DNA of 64,000 bases. It comes from Dryomyza anilis. Lineage: Eukaryota; Arthropoda; Insecta; Diptera; Dryomyzidae. The stretch spans positions 44,988,791-45,052,790 of the forward strand of contig OX638132.1 in the NCBI GenBank assembly GCA_951804985.1, read 5' to 3'. The first letter of the stretch is position 1. The number at the start of each line of letters is the position of its first letter. Below the pieces are notes generated by a model. The model was not told where the DNA came from. It made no database searches and was given only the letters and a program-made list of their open reading frames with translations. Both the position numbers and the translations under genes were made by a program. This document shows positions 29,560 to 40,304 of the stretch, one piece after another.

Positions 29560-30189
29560 TTTTTTTTTTAATAAAAAAAAAGAACGTGCTTACATGCGCA
29601 TACTACTTTTAAAGGTTCCTTTGACGGATTTACATCTCAGCACCAGATTATTGGTTTCCTATTAAAATTTATTATTACTAATCGAACAAAACTAAAACAA
29701 AAATATATATATATTTTTTTGTTTACAAAATCAAAAAACAAAACAAAAACAATAATTTTTTTTTTGTTTGTTTACAAAAACATAGAAAATTGAAAAAAAT
29801 CGTGCATGCTATTTGCGGCAACATGAACACACAACGTGCTGGCGCACGCATGAGTGCGTAATAAGAAAATAAAAACAAAAATCACAATATTACATTCGTG
29901 CGGGCTTACGATGTGATTGCGTAGTGAACACATAGTGTGAGCACTCAAAAAATAAAATCGAATAAAATCAGGTGCACGAAGTGATTGCGGAGTGAACCCA
30001 TAGTGCGAGCACACACAAATCATCAAACTCGCATTTGAGCGAGTACCTTAGTACAATTTTAATACTTGATTTTTCAATTTTCTATGTTTTTGTAAACACT
30101 GGGGACCTTTCGGCTCGCAGTCCAACGCACTAACCACTGAGCTACCGCGGCTGCGCATGTAAGCACATTCTTTTTTTTTTATTAAAATA
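29560..30189. repeat. Nested hairpin core of the inverted duplication
   Basis: The core holds two further inverted pairs. AAAGAACGTGCTTACATGCGCA (about 29578-29600) faces its near-complement at 30153-30175. TGTTTACAAAAACATAGAAAATTG (about 29769-29792) faces 30074-30097. Between them lie two imperfect direct units of about 64 bp (around 29906 and 29970) with GTGATTGCG-AGTGAAC and AGTG-GAGCAC words. No gene is supported. Confidence 0.6.
30104..30155 (-). other. tRNA-like sequence (SINE head or tRNA pseudogene)
   Basis: The minus strand reads GCGGTAGCTCAGTGGTTAG (A box and D arm), then TGCGTTGGACTGCGAG and CCGAAAGGTCCCC (anticodon and variable region). The T arm/B box is replaced by unrelated sequence, so it is not a functional tRNA gene. 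A close relative sits in the terminal palindrome (63444-63494 and 63843-63893). Confidence 0.55.
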
Positions 30190-31507
30190 ATAGTGAAATG
30201 AAGAAAAATTAAAATTACAATAAAGTAACAATAAATTAGTGTAAATAAAAGTAAAGTAAACTAGACGAATATTAAAGTAATATAGGACAAATGGAAGTAG
30301 AATATAGTAAAGGTAAAAAAGTTAACAAATATTGAAAATTTCAACAATATAAATAAGAATAAAATAAAGAAAATCAAAGAAATATTATTTTAAGTAAAGT
30401 AAAGAAGTAAATTACTAAGCAAACGAATATTCAACAAAAATAAATTTTAATAATTAAATTTATTCAGTATTCATAAATAATATGTTGGTATGAATTTGAA
30501 ATATATATTAAAAAGTTTAAAAAATGATTGTTTGTATAAAACATAAAAGGTCCCAATTTGCGATATTCGAATTCGAAGAAATAAAGAAATCAATCAATTC
30601 GAGTCGAAAAACTTGATTTATTAAGATACGTACTTTAGTGTTCGGTGGTCCAAAGAAGAAGGAAGTCGTTGCGCATTGCACCAACGAACTCATGATTTAA
30701 CATAATGTTAACATATTTCAATTTTAATATTTCATATTTAATAGTTGGCAAGAGACAATATTCTTAAATTGTTAATATACTTCAGTGCTTTTCAAACAGT
30801 TTTGAATGTTGTATCTTGAACTATAATTTCTAGTGTTTGGCGCAACCATTGCCGGCCTCCTTGCAGGATTACAGCAATAAAAAATGGTACAAATAGAAAA
30901 TATATCTCATAATGTTGTTTAATTTATAATTCATAAAAACTTATAATACAATATATTATAATGAGAATGAATATTTTAATATCGAAAGCATTTAATTCAT
31001 GAGCAAGTATTATTTAAAAATTCAAAGTAGTGTGATTTATTTTGTTTTATTTAGATCAATAAAGATCCTGAATTACAAATGTCTTAAAGGACACATGGAC
31101 CAGAAAGGACCCAACCGAGTTAGCCATGACTTCGGTGTGAATTATACGATGATAAGTATCAGCTCCAAAAATTATAGATACGGCTGATGACGTATAGAAT
31201 TTTGGGTCAGCCAAGTTAAAATTAGTGAACTTTTCCTTGATGACAGCATTAACGTGACGTGTTGGCGTTTTAAAGTTAAAATCGGATCGAATACGTGCGT
31301 ATATCGTGAAGAGCACAGTTGGGTCATGGCAATAATTAACAGAAACTTCACATACTTTATTGGTTCCTAGATTTGTGGTTGGTATATTAAGCCTTGCAGT
31401 TAATGTCGAACAGATTTTGCTCACTTCTGAACATGGACATAAAATTGTTGGTTTTGCACTCGTATCTGCACGATTGCGGTAGGTAATAAAGAGACTGCTT
31501 GATTAAC
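30190..31507 (-). repeat. Inverted duplication, right arm
   Basis: Reverse copy of 27350-28690, ending at ATTAAC (31502-31507), the mirror of the Polinton target duplication. A Polinton-type terminus follows at once, so the duplication included the transposon/BEL junction. Confidence 0.88.
31056..31500 (-). pseudogene. BEL retropepsin-like domain, inverted copy
   Basis: Same 122-codon frame as 27433-27801 with few substitutions (for example LFTIYAR versus TFTIYAR and FKTFVIQD versus FKTFIIQN). Upstream SLLPTAIVQIRVQNQQFYVH is also kept. The active-site deletion is shared, so it predates the inverted duplication. Confidence 0.85.
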
Positions 31508-31720
31508 AGTAGTATATTTGCGCTGGTTCTGGCTCAAAGGGGCTCCATAAGGAGAATTTTTTAAGATGTGTGGATCATATTTTATCAAAAGCGTTCTAAT
31601 TATTTTCATACGGAGTATTTTTTAACATGGGTGGATAATATTTTATCAAAAGCGTTCTAATTGTTTTCATAGGGAATATTTTTTTAACATGATACAGTAG
31701 TACGTTTGCGCTTGAACTTC
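31508..31720 (+). repeat. Polinton-type terminus relic
   Basis: AGTAGTATATTTGCGCTGG and TTCTGGCTCAAAGGGGCTCC match the outer left TIR at 3970, with an internal deletion after GGCTCCAT. Two related units of about 60 bp follow (GGATCATATTTTATCAAAAG and its repeat), then another terminus-like word CAGTAGTACGTTTGCGC at 31691. It is either a solo TIR or the start of a diverged or shortened Polinton. Confidence 0.7.
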
Positions 31721-32496
31721 GACCAGTGTTTCCAGATTGGTTGTTATCTATCAAAAAAATATAACAAAAGTACATGATACTGAAGAATACAAAATATTAC
31801 GGAGATTTTTTGGAAAATTGGACTTTAACAATAGTTATTAACAGTAGTTATTTTACTTTGCTGTGATAATTTATTGAATAATATATTTATTTTTTTGATT
31901 CGGAAAATTATATGAATAAATATTAATATAATTTTTTTAATACCAAAAATTAGATACAAGAATTATAAATCTGAAATCTATTACAGTACAAATACAGTAC
32001 AAATACAAATACAAATTAACCACAACCAAAAAAATCTACACATAAATAAATAAAAATATAAATAAAACAAATAATTTCCTGATCATAAGATGGAAGCACC
32101 ACTAAGTATCATCAGTTCTGACGACTCAAAGGAATCGCAAGCACTTAAGTGTTTCTTTTCGGTTAAAACAAATAAGAATAATATAATAAAAAAAAAATAA
32201 TAAAAAAAAAACTGTAACTGCCTGAACAGAACATAGGCGTCGATCGAAATATAAGAGAACAACAAAAATTTGCCGTCTCAATGCTAACGTCATGGCGCGC
32301 CACATCAGCAAACTACTCATCTGCAGCTGCGTACTATATTTGTATACCGCAGAGTTGACAGCTAAGTTTTAATTTCAAAAAATATTCAGCGGGAAAACTT
32401 AGGTGGCAGCTATAGTAATCTCTCATTAAGACGGTTCGCTCAGATGCTACGGACAGTTTTGGTTTATTTATATACCTCTTTCGCAGTCATGCGTCG
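31721..32496. other. AT-rich stretch, no gene seen
   Basis: Stop-rich in all frames except short shadow ORFs. Ends at the CGTCG target duplication of the next element. Confidence 0.5.
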
Positions 32497-34365
32497 CACG
32501 GTGAACAAAATAATAAAATTTTTGAACAAAACGCAATATTTTTATTTATAAATTTTTAATTTTTTTTTTACTGTTACATAAAAGACCCACTAGGAATAAT
32601 CTGTAACCACTTTTCTTATAACATTAACAGAAGAAGAGATATGAGCCTTTAAAGTTAGGAAAAAAATTGCATTCCATACAAAAATATATGGAAATACATA
32701 TTGGAACATAACTAAAATATCCATGCATATTCTCTCTAATCCTTAAAATTGTATTAAGGCTTTTACAAAATACACATTCTGAAAAAAAAGTAGCTTCCGG
32801 TTTGCTCCAGTTTACAAGAAAATTGTTGTGAAATACTACTATTTTCGTTAGAAATTTACTTATTTGATTTAAAGCGTTTAGTGTAATAATTGTATATCAA
32901 TAAAACCTACAGATATCCTTCACACGCGCTAACTTTTTTCTAATCACAATTAATGTGGTGAAAAATAAAAAAAAATTCATAGCGATATCTTTCCCGGATT
33001 AGGAGAAATTACGTGTCAAAAATTACCTTTTTTATTCTAATTTCATACATTTGTGCCTTTTTTGCAAATTTATTCCAAGGACTGTAAGCGATATCCTCTG
33101 TTTGCATTATCTTTTTTCTAATCATAATCAATGTGGTAAAAAATAAAAATATATCATTCCGATATCGTTCCCGGATTAGGAGAATTTGCATGGCAAAAAT
33201 TACCATTTTTTTATACATTTGTTCCTCTTTTTGTAAATTTATACCAAGGACTGCAAGCGATATCCTTCATTCTCACTAACTTTTTTCTAATCACAATCAA
33301 TGTGGTAAAAAATGAAAAATATATCATTTCGATATCGTTCCCGGATTAGGAGAAATTCACTTGGCAAAAATTACCATTTTTCATACATTTGTTCCTTTTT
33401 GTAAATTTATTCCAAGGACTGCAAGCGATATCCTTCGTTCGCACTAACTTTTTTCTAATCATAATCAATTTGTTAAAAAATAAAAAAATTTCATTCCGAT
33501 ATCGTTCCCGGATTAGAAGAAATAACTTGGCATAAAAAAACAGTTTTATTCTAATTTTTTTGTAAATTTATTTCAAGGACTGCAAGCGATATCCTTCGTT
33601 CGCACTAACTTTTTTCTAATCACAATCAATGTGGTAAAAAATGAAAAATATATCATTCCGATATCGTTTCCGGATTAGGAGAATTTACATGGCAAAAATT
33701 ACCATTTTTATATACATTTGTTCCTCTTTTTGTAAATTTATACCAAGGACTGCAAGCGATATCCTTCATTCTCACTAACTTTTTTCTAATCACAATCAAT
33801 GTGGTAAAAAATGAAAAATATATCATCCCGATATCATTCCCGGATTAAAAGAAATTACATGGCAAAAAAAACAGTTTTATTCTAATTTTTATGTAAATTT
33901 ATTTCAAGGATTGCAAACGATATCCTTCCTTCGCACTAACTTTTTTTTTAATCACAATCAATGTGGTCAAAAATATTACCCTGATATCGTTCCCTGATTA
34001 GGAGAAATTACATGGCAAAAATTACCATTTTATTTCCTAATTTCATACATATGTACCTTTTTTGAAAATTTATTTTAAGGACTGCAAACGATACCCTAAC
34101 ACAAACTTATTTCAGATCACTATCAATGTGGTCAAAAATAAAAAATAAATCATACCGATATCGGCTCCAGATTTTAAAAAATCACATGTCAAAAATTTCC
34201 ACAAAATTCTCGAAGTTAAATGATTTTTACATAACTTTTGTTAATCAACAGAAGACATTTTGTAAAGCATAACTATACCCTGATATTTTTTTATCAACGA
34301 AATCTACCGATTTGTTTTGAAGTTATATAATTCTGTTCAAAAAAAGTGCTTTTTTGTTCACCGTG
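32497..34365. mobile_element. Transib-like non-autonomous DNA transposon
   Basis: Begins CACGGTGAACAAAA and ends with the exact reverse complement TTTTGTTCACCGTG. A second shared word TTTTTGAACA lies about 20 bp inside each end. Flanked by CGTCG on both sides (32492-32496 and 34366-34370). A CAC..TG terminus with a 5-bp CGWCG target duplication is the known Transib signature. No transposase ORF is present, so it depends on another copy. Most of the interior is a tandem array. At 1.87 kb it is large for a MITE. Confidence 0.82.
32912..34110 (+). repeat. Tandem array of about 161-178-bp units inside the Transib-like element
   Basis: The word GATATCC (or GATACCC) recurs at 32912, 33090, 33259, 33427, 33588, 33758, 33919 and 34090. 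Spacings are 178, 169, 168, 161, 170, 161 and 171. Each unit contains CACTAACTTTTTTCTAATCA, AATCAATGTGGT, CCGATATCGTTCCCGGATTA and AAGGACTGCAAGCG. CGATATCG is palindromic. Units differ by small indels. Confidence 0.92.
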
Positions 34366-34370
34366 CGTCG

Positions 34371-35221
34371 TGTGCAAAAAAAAAAAAACAACAACAAAAC
34401 CAGTTTCTGCAATATGAAACCAAAGAAATCGTTTATACCTGCACGAGGGACGACCTTTCGTAATTCGTTTGTCAGTGATCCCAAACGAATTCAAATGAAA
34501 GCAAAAAAACAAAACATCCATATAGTTTGTGCAATATGTAGAGAACGAATTTTCAATACATGGTGTAGTAAAAAATAATATAAATTAAAGAAAATGTATT
34601 TAAAAACCAACAAAATATATTAGAAATATATTTTTTCAAAACAAAGATATAAAATGTACATAATTTGTTATAGTAATTTTTTCGGTATACAGCTTTAACA
34701 TTCGAATATTATTTTAAATTGGAATTTTTTTTTTTATTATTGGTAACGATAAACATTTGGTTTTAAAAATATAAACAAAACTTAGCTGTTTCTGAAAGTA
34801 AATTATGTTTTCATATTTAGAGACATTTTAATAGGACTGTTAATTTTAAGATTTTATATAATAAATTCAATTTTAACCAAATTTTTATAAAAACAATAAC
34901 TTTAAGTGATACATATTTTTGTATACAGGCGAATTTATAGAATATAATATATAGAAGAATTTATAATAATATGTAATGTGGGTGGGTGCAGCGAGTGAGC
35001 GCAACCAGTAACGAATGAGAATACGAACACTGAAAACAACAACAAATCTGCTGCTGCACGGCAGTAATGTTGTCGGTATTTATGTGTTAATAAAAAATAC
35101 AACAAACATTGTTTAAAAAAAAAAAAATATTGTAAGACAAATGATTTTTTTAATTAAATAATGAAAAAAAAATATATAATGAAAAACATGTTGTTAAATA
35201 AATAAAAAAACTTCATTTTAT
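34371..35221. other. No supported gene
   Basis: Contains a short ORF (34354-34578) that starts inside the transposon terminus and lacks family features. The rest is AT-rich. Confidence 0.45.
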
Positions 35222-35630
35222 GATATTGTCTTAACCTGCACAAGATCCAGTCGGTGCAAATTGGGTGTTTTAAACCAACAAATAAAACAACAAATAATTG
35301 GCAAATAAACACAATAAGGATTATGTGCATTGCAGAAAGAACCAAAAGCAGTTTTTTCATTTCTGCATTTGGTTCTTTCTTCAATGCACATAATTCTTAT
35401 TGTGTTTAGGAAAACTTAAACGACATGAAATGTAGAATCTGCAGAGAAAGATCGCTGATGAAGGGGCTTGGCTGCCTCTGAAACAGCTGTACGATCTGCC
35501 ACTCAATGCATTTTGCGAATTGTTTGTTGTTTTATTTGTTGATACAAAACACCCAATTTGTACCGACTGGACCTTGAGCACGTTAAGACAATATCTTAAA
35601 ATAATCAAAAGAGGTCGTAAAACAAACTTA
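35222..35630. mobile_element. Foldback MITE, copy A
   Basis: Inverted ends GATATTGTCTTAAC...GTTAAGACAATATC, extended by AGTCGG and AAATTGGGTGTTTT for about 80 bp. A second internal palindrome (35309-35345 with 35368-35405) carries ATTATGTGCATTG. A related copy is at 51874-52268 in opposite orientation, sharing the outer AATCAAAAGAGGTCGTAAAAC. No coding capacity. Confidence 0.78.
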
Positions 35631-35703
35631 ATATAAAATATTATATGATTTTCTTATACCTTTTGATTTTTTTTTATATTTCAATATTAATGAAAATTTC
35701 TTA

Positions 35704-36258
35704 GGGCCAGTTTTTCAGTGCTAGTTGAACTTTGTGTGTGGTTGGTTAAACTTCGTTTAAAATCAAAATCGATTTTTTCAGTGAACTTCAACCGTCGTAT
35801 AAATTTAGTTTAAACGACCGATGCTGATGGTTTAAACTACGTTTAAACTTTCAAAGTTTTTGGCATGTATTTTTTTCACCACACTTTTCACTATTTTCTG
35901 TCGCTGCGCTGTTTCACAAATTATTATTAATTTTTGTATTTTTGCACACTATGCATTAAAAAAAAGTCTGACGTGCACTATAGTTGCTCGATCTCTTGTT
36001 TAAATTTAAAAATACATTCATTTTATTTTTCTGAAACAATTTTTTTATTGATTTAATATTAAATGAAATTTATCTGAAGTCAAAATCAAGAGAATTATTT
36101 GTCATTTGCCTGTGGTGCCATATGCATTGTCTTGCTCTATGTTCATTTTAAACAATCACTGAAAAACTGCTAAGAAAATGAAACGACGTTTAATTTAAAG
36201 TGAAGTTTTATTAAACGGAGTTTAAACTACGTTTAAACGAGCACTGAAAAACTGGCCC
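35704..36258. mobile_element. Harbinger-like MITE with TTA target duplication
   Basis: Perfect TIR GGGCCAGTTTTTCAGTGCT at both ends, flanked by TTA (35701-35703 and 36259-36261). GGGCC termini with a 3-bp TTA or TAA duplication are typical of PIF/Harbinger elements. The 555-bp interior has several GTTTAAAC and CGTTTAAA words and no ORF. Confidence 0.75.
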
Positions 36259-36261
36259 TTA

Positions 36262-38946
36262 GAGTAAGAATAATAAAAAAAAAACGTAAAATGCACTAAG
36301 TACTCGGTGTCATAAGCAGTTCATTTCAGTAATTTTATTGCACATCATTATAGAACTCTTCACTGCAGTTTTTTTTTGACAGTACTTGGTGCTTTGTTGT
36401 TGTGAGCAACACATTCATTTGAGTTTCAAGCATAGAGTTGATGACAGTAAATGTTTTGAAACGAAGTGAATGTCTTGACGTGGGTTTCAAATGCACTTGT
36501 TCAGATGTCTAATATATATACTCTTTGTGAAACACACATAATTTTCTGATGTAAGCATTGAGACGGAAAATTTGTTGTTGTTTTCAATGTTCGCTCTCTC
36601 ATTTTTCGATCGCCGTCTGTATTCTTATAAGGCACGGTTTTTTGTTTGTTTGATACATAATTTTATATACTTTAATCCGTTTACAGACTATATAATATTA
36701 TTCAAGGATATAATGCTCAAAAAGTACAATTTTTAAACCACGATATTCATAGCACCTATTTGAGTGACCAAATTGTATAAAACCAACGTAAAAGGCAGTA
36801 GTAATGTTTATATATGATGGCCGTTAGTAAATTAGGATATTGCTTTAGCAAGTACACATACCATTCCAAACGAGAACAGAAGAAAAAATTCAAATAATAA
36901 TAAAATTAAAATAATAAGTAAAAAAGAATAAATAAAACAAAATAAAAAAGTATATAATAACAATAAAAAATTTATGATATGACGCGCATGACATCGTAAA
37001 TGCTACATCATACATGAAGCGGGAGACATTTGTTTAAAATGTCATCAATACTTTATATTGCGCAAATGCTATCGGTTATCGATGGTCTTGACCTGACATA
37101 AGGAAATCATTGAGGAATCATTACTGACATTTTCTGCTGGGTAGTAACCATTTTAAAGTAGGATATAGACTGAGTAGGAGGATACAGCTTGAAAATTACC
37201 AAAGTGTTGTAATTTATTTATTTTAAAATTTTGAGTTTTAAGTTTTTATGAATTTGTAAACAAAGCATTGATGTTTTGTTTTAAATTTTTCGTAAACAAA
37301 TGTTGAGTCTTTCACACAGTTTTCAAAAAAAAGTAAATGGCGACTGAATTTTGAACGATGACTGTATATCTTTACCCATGTTTTGTTGTATAAAAATGGA
37401 TTTGTTTTCGGGCTAATTAAGTGTCTACAGAGAACTAGACCAATATTAGTATTTAACTAGTCCTTTACACTGCAGGGTAGTATTTGGATAAAAAAATATC
37501 AATGCATCAAGCTACTCTTTATCAGTTGCCCAAATGTCATGAAAACCCAAAGCTAAATACTCAAATTGATTTTTTTTGGTAGATTTGGTTTTAAATTGAA
37601 TCAAATGAGAGAAAATTTCATAAGTACGGGAGGGAATTCATATGAAATAACAATACTGGATTCGTTTATTTTGCTTTAAGTATTATTTCATATTGAAATT
37701 AGCCCCAATGAAATAAAGCCCAACAACATTTTTTTTTTGATAATTATTCATTTTTTAATTTTGATTTAGATGTCATAATTTGGTGCTTACATCATTTTAT
37801 TTTGGGCGTTATTTAAAAGAAATATTGATCGCCACTATATAACATTTATAATATTTTCATTTATGGTTATTTCTTCGTTTTTTCGTAATTTAAAAAAAAG
37901 GAACAATGAGTTTATTATTTTTTGTTGTTGTTTTGTATTTAGTAGTACATTTTGGTTGGCCGTGAATCGCATTATATAGTTAACATACATATTTAGATTC
38001 TGCGCATTACATTTGGTGTTGATAAATCAATGTATATTAATATGAAACACGTATAACACGAACATATAAATGAAATATTTTTGTTATAAACAACTATTCT
38101 TGACAATATTTTTAGTTATTGACAATATGTTTTAAATTATTATCAATTATTCAAGATTATTATCATACCTGACTTTATATGTATCAGCACTTCAAATAGG
38201 TATACAATTGAGAAATTGGTTTTTTGTTAGATTAGATTTTTCTATACTTGTATCCTGCTAACTTATCACAAAAACACAATATTGACTATTTTAAATACAA
38301 AAACTTCTGCACTAATTGAAATTCTAATATGTATTATATCTATATTGGTTACGTCAAATGTGCAGTTGACATTTGAATTAGTGCTGACACTTATATTAGA
38401 ACCAATATATGTATCCCAGTATTCATATTGATATAAATACCATCAGATCGGTAATCGTTTTTAAATTAAATATTTTTTTTACTATTTTCCTATTTACCTA
38501 TTTCTGCAACAATATTTAAACTTTTATATGGATTTACATATTGAAGCATTTATACATTATTACTAGGAATGCAATGGATGTCAGTTTTGTGGATAATAAA
38601 GATCCGTGGATGTGGATCTCTCTTCACAAATTTTATATACATATGTATATTTAAAAATGAAAAATTATATTAAGTTAATAAATATTATTAAAACAGTTTT
38701 ATTACCAATAATAAAATAATTTCATTAAATACAGAGGAAATTACTTTTGCGAAACTTGAGGTTTTGTTGTTTCAAATTTATTTTATTACTTTATATCACT
38801 TAATATTGGATATTTTTAGCTTTAAAAAATATAAAATAACACTACACACCAGTTAGGGCATTATTCAAATAAAATTGTTCATTTTAATAATTTTGAATCA
38901 TTTATTTGTTATTCGAAATTTAAATCTTGGATTGAATCCGAAACGA
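36262..38946. other. 2.7 kb with no recognised gene
   Basis: AT-rich with stops in all frames. It could be ordinary intergenic or intronic host DNA. I found no motif, repeat or RNA gene I could support. Confidence 0.5.
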
Positions 38947-40040
38947 CCCAAGTAACCATTTGCTGTATAAAGTAGCTGCATAATGGTACAATAGTCGCTT
39001 AATGAACTTGAAAAGTTGTAAAAGTTACTAAGTCCCCCTTGAAGACTCTTTATGAGGTTCAAATCCCAGCCAGAACCAAACTTTTTTATTTATTTTTATT
39101 TTTTTAATTTCCTAACAAAAATATAAATTTGTTTTGCAAATCAGTTTATTATATATATCATTTATTAAATTAGAATCATTTGTATATGTATAATTATTCA
39201 AAATTTAAAAACTATTATTTACCTTTTTCTGGATTTGAACCCGAGACCTCGCTCACTGAAAACTTGTACCGACACCTTAGACAGACCGAGACAGCCCAAG
39301 ATTTACACACTGTAGATTTTTTCACATCGTTTCAACACAGCTGAAGACCTGCCAACTTTAAACTGGATTGGCCCAACATATATTTTTAAAATCTTTTAAA
39401 AATGCAGAAGTTCCGATCAGTTTGATTTAAATTTATATTTGCTGCAATCCTGCTTAATTTCGCACGTCTTCTTGGTGTGGTAACGGGTAAAGCAATTCGT
39501 GCTTGCCTCTGGTACGTTGTTTGCTGTCTTGAAATCTAGTTTCATTAAAGGAAATATAAAATACTAATAAAAATAAACATAATAATTGACAAATGTTTGT
39601 TTTGACTTTTTTAAATGACAGAAGATTTTTAATATACAAAAATTAAATGCTGTATAGTAGGGCTTCAGTAGCTTCAAAACAGAATTTTGGCTGTTAGCCG
39701 TATAAAGTGCTTATATGGTGGCTCATTAGATTTTGCAGCTAGCAGTATATTGGCAGTGATTTCAGCTAGCTCTATAAAGGATTTTAAAAGGTTGCTCTAA
39801 ATAGACATTGCAGCAAGAGGCATAGAAGTGCTGTAAAGGCAACAATTTGATGAACAAAGCTATATAATGAATTTCTTAATGCTTTTTATTGGTTCCATAT
39901 CAGGTCTTAGAGTTGTATTTTAATGCTAACTGTAGAAGCGTTCTTAAAATACATATATCAAACCATTAAAAAACTAGCCCTTAGAAATGCTATTGAAAAC
40001 CCATAATACAAACTTTTTATGCAGCTTTTGGTTACTAGGG
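38947..40040. mobile_element. Inverted-repeat element with CCCWAGTAACCA ends
   Basis: Left end CCCAAGTAACCATTTGCTGT and right end (reverse) CCCTAGTAACCAAAAGCTGC match over about 28 bp with mismatches, both followed by ATAAA. Two B-box-like GGTTCAAATCC words occur inside (plus at 39054-39064, minus near 39232). Shared internal words TAAAGTGCTTATATGG-like recur. No target duplication could be identified and no ORF is present. Confidence 0.5.
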
Positions 40041-40304
40041 AAATAACGGTTTCGATTTCGGTTTTTTTCCTCGTTTCGGTTTCGGGTTTAAGTTTTTATA
40101 ACGAAACGGTTACGGTATACCGGTTACAAGTTACGGTTTCGGTTTTGATTTCGGTTCCTGTATTAAAGTTACTTTTTGCCCATACTGTTCAATGACTTGA
40201 ACAGAAAAAAATATTTTTATAACGGAAGAACCAATAACATAAAAAATTGAATCATATTTAAATAAAAAAAAACAGCATAAATCTACACACACACAGAAAT
40301 AAAC

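Noticed and set aside
32912..34110. CRISPR-like regular repeats
   Set aside because: Units are contiguous tandem repeats of about 168 bp without unique spacers, in a eukaryotic transposon.
34354..34578. Basic 74-codon ORF
   Set aside because: Begins in the Transib-like terminus, low complexity start, no recognisable domain.
35154..35608. Two minus-strand ORFs sharing a QIGCF/CTDWILC-like pattern
   Set aside because: They read through the two arms of a foldback MITE; the likeness is due to the inverted repeat.
40051..40155. Run of TTTCGGTTTCGGTT words
   Set aside because: Simple-sequence stretch; no evidence for telomere or gene function.
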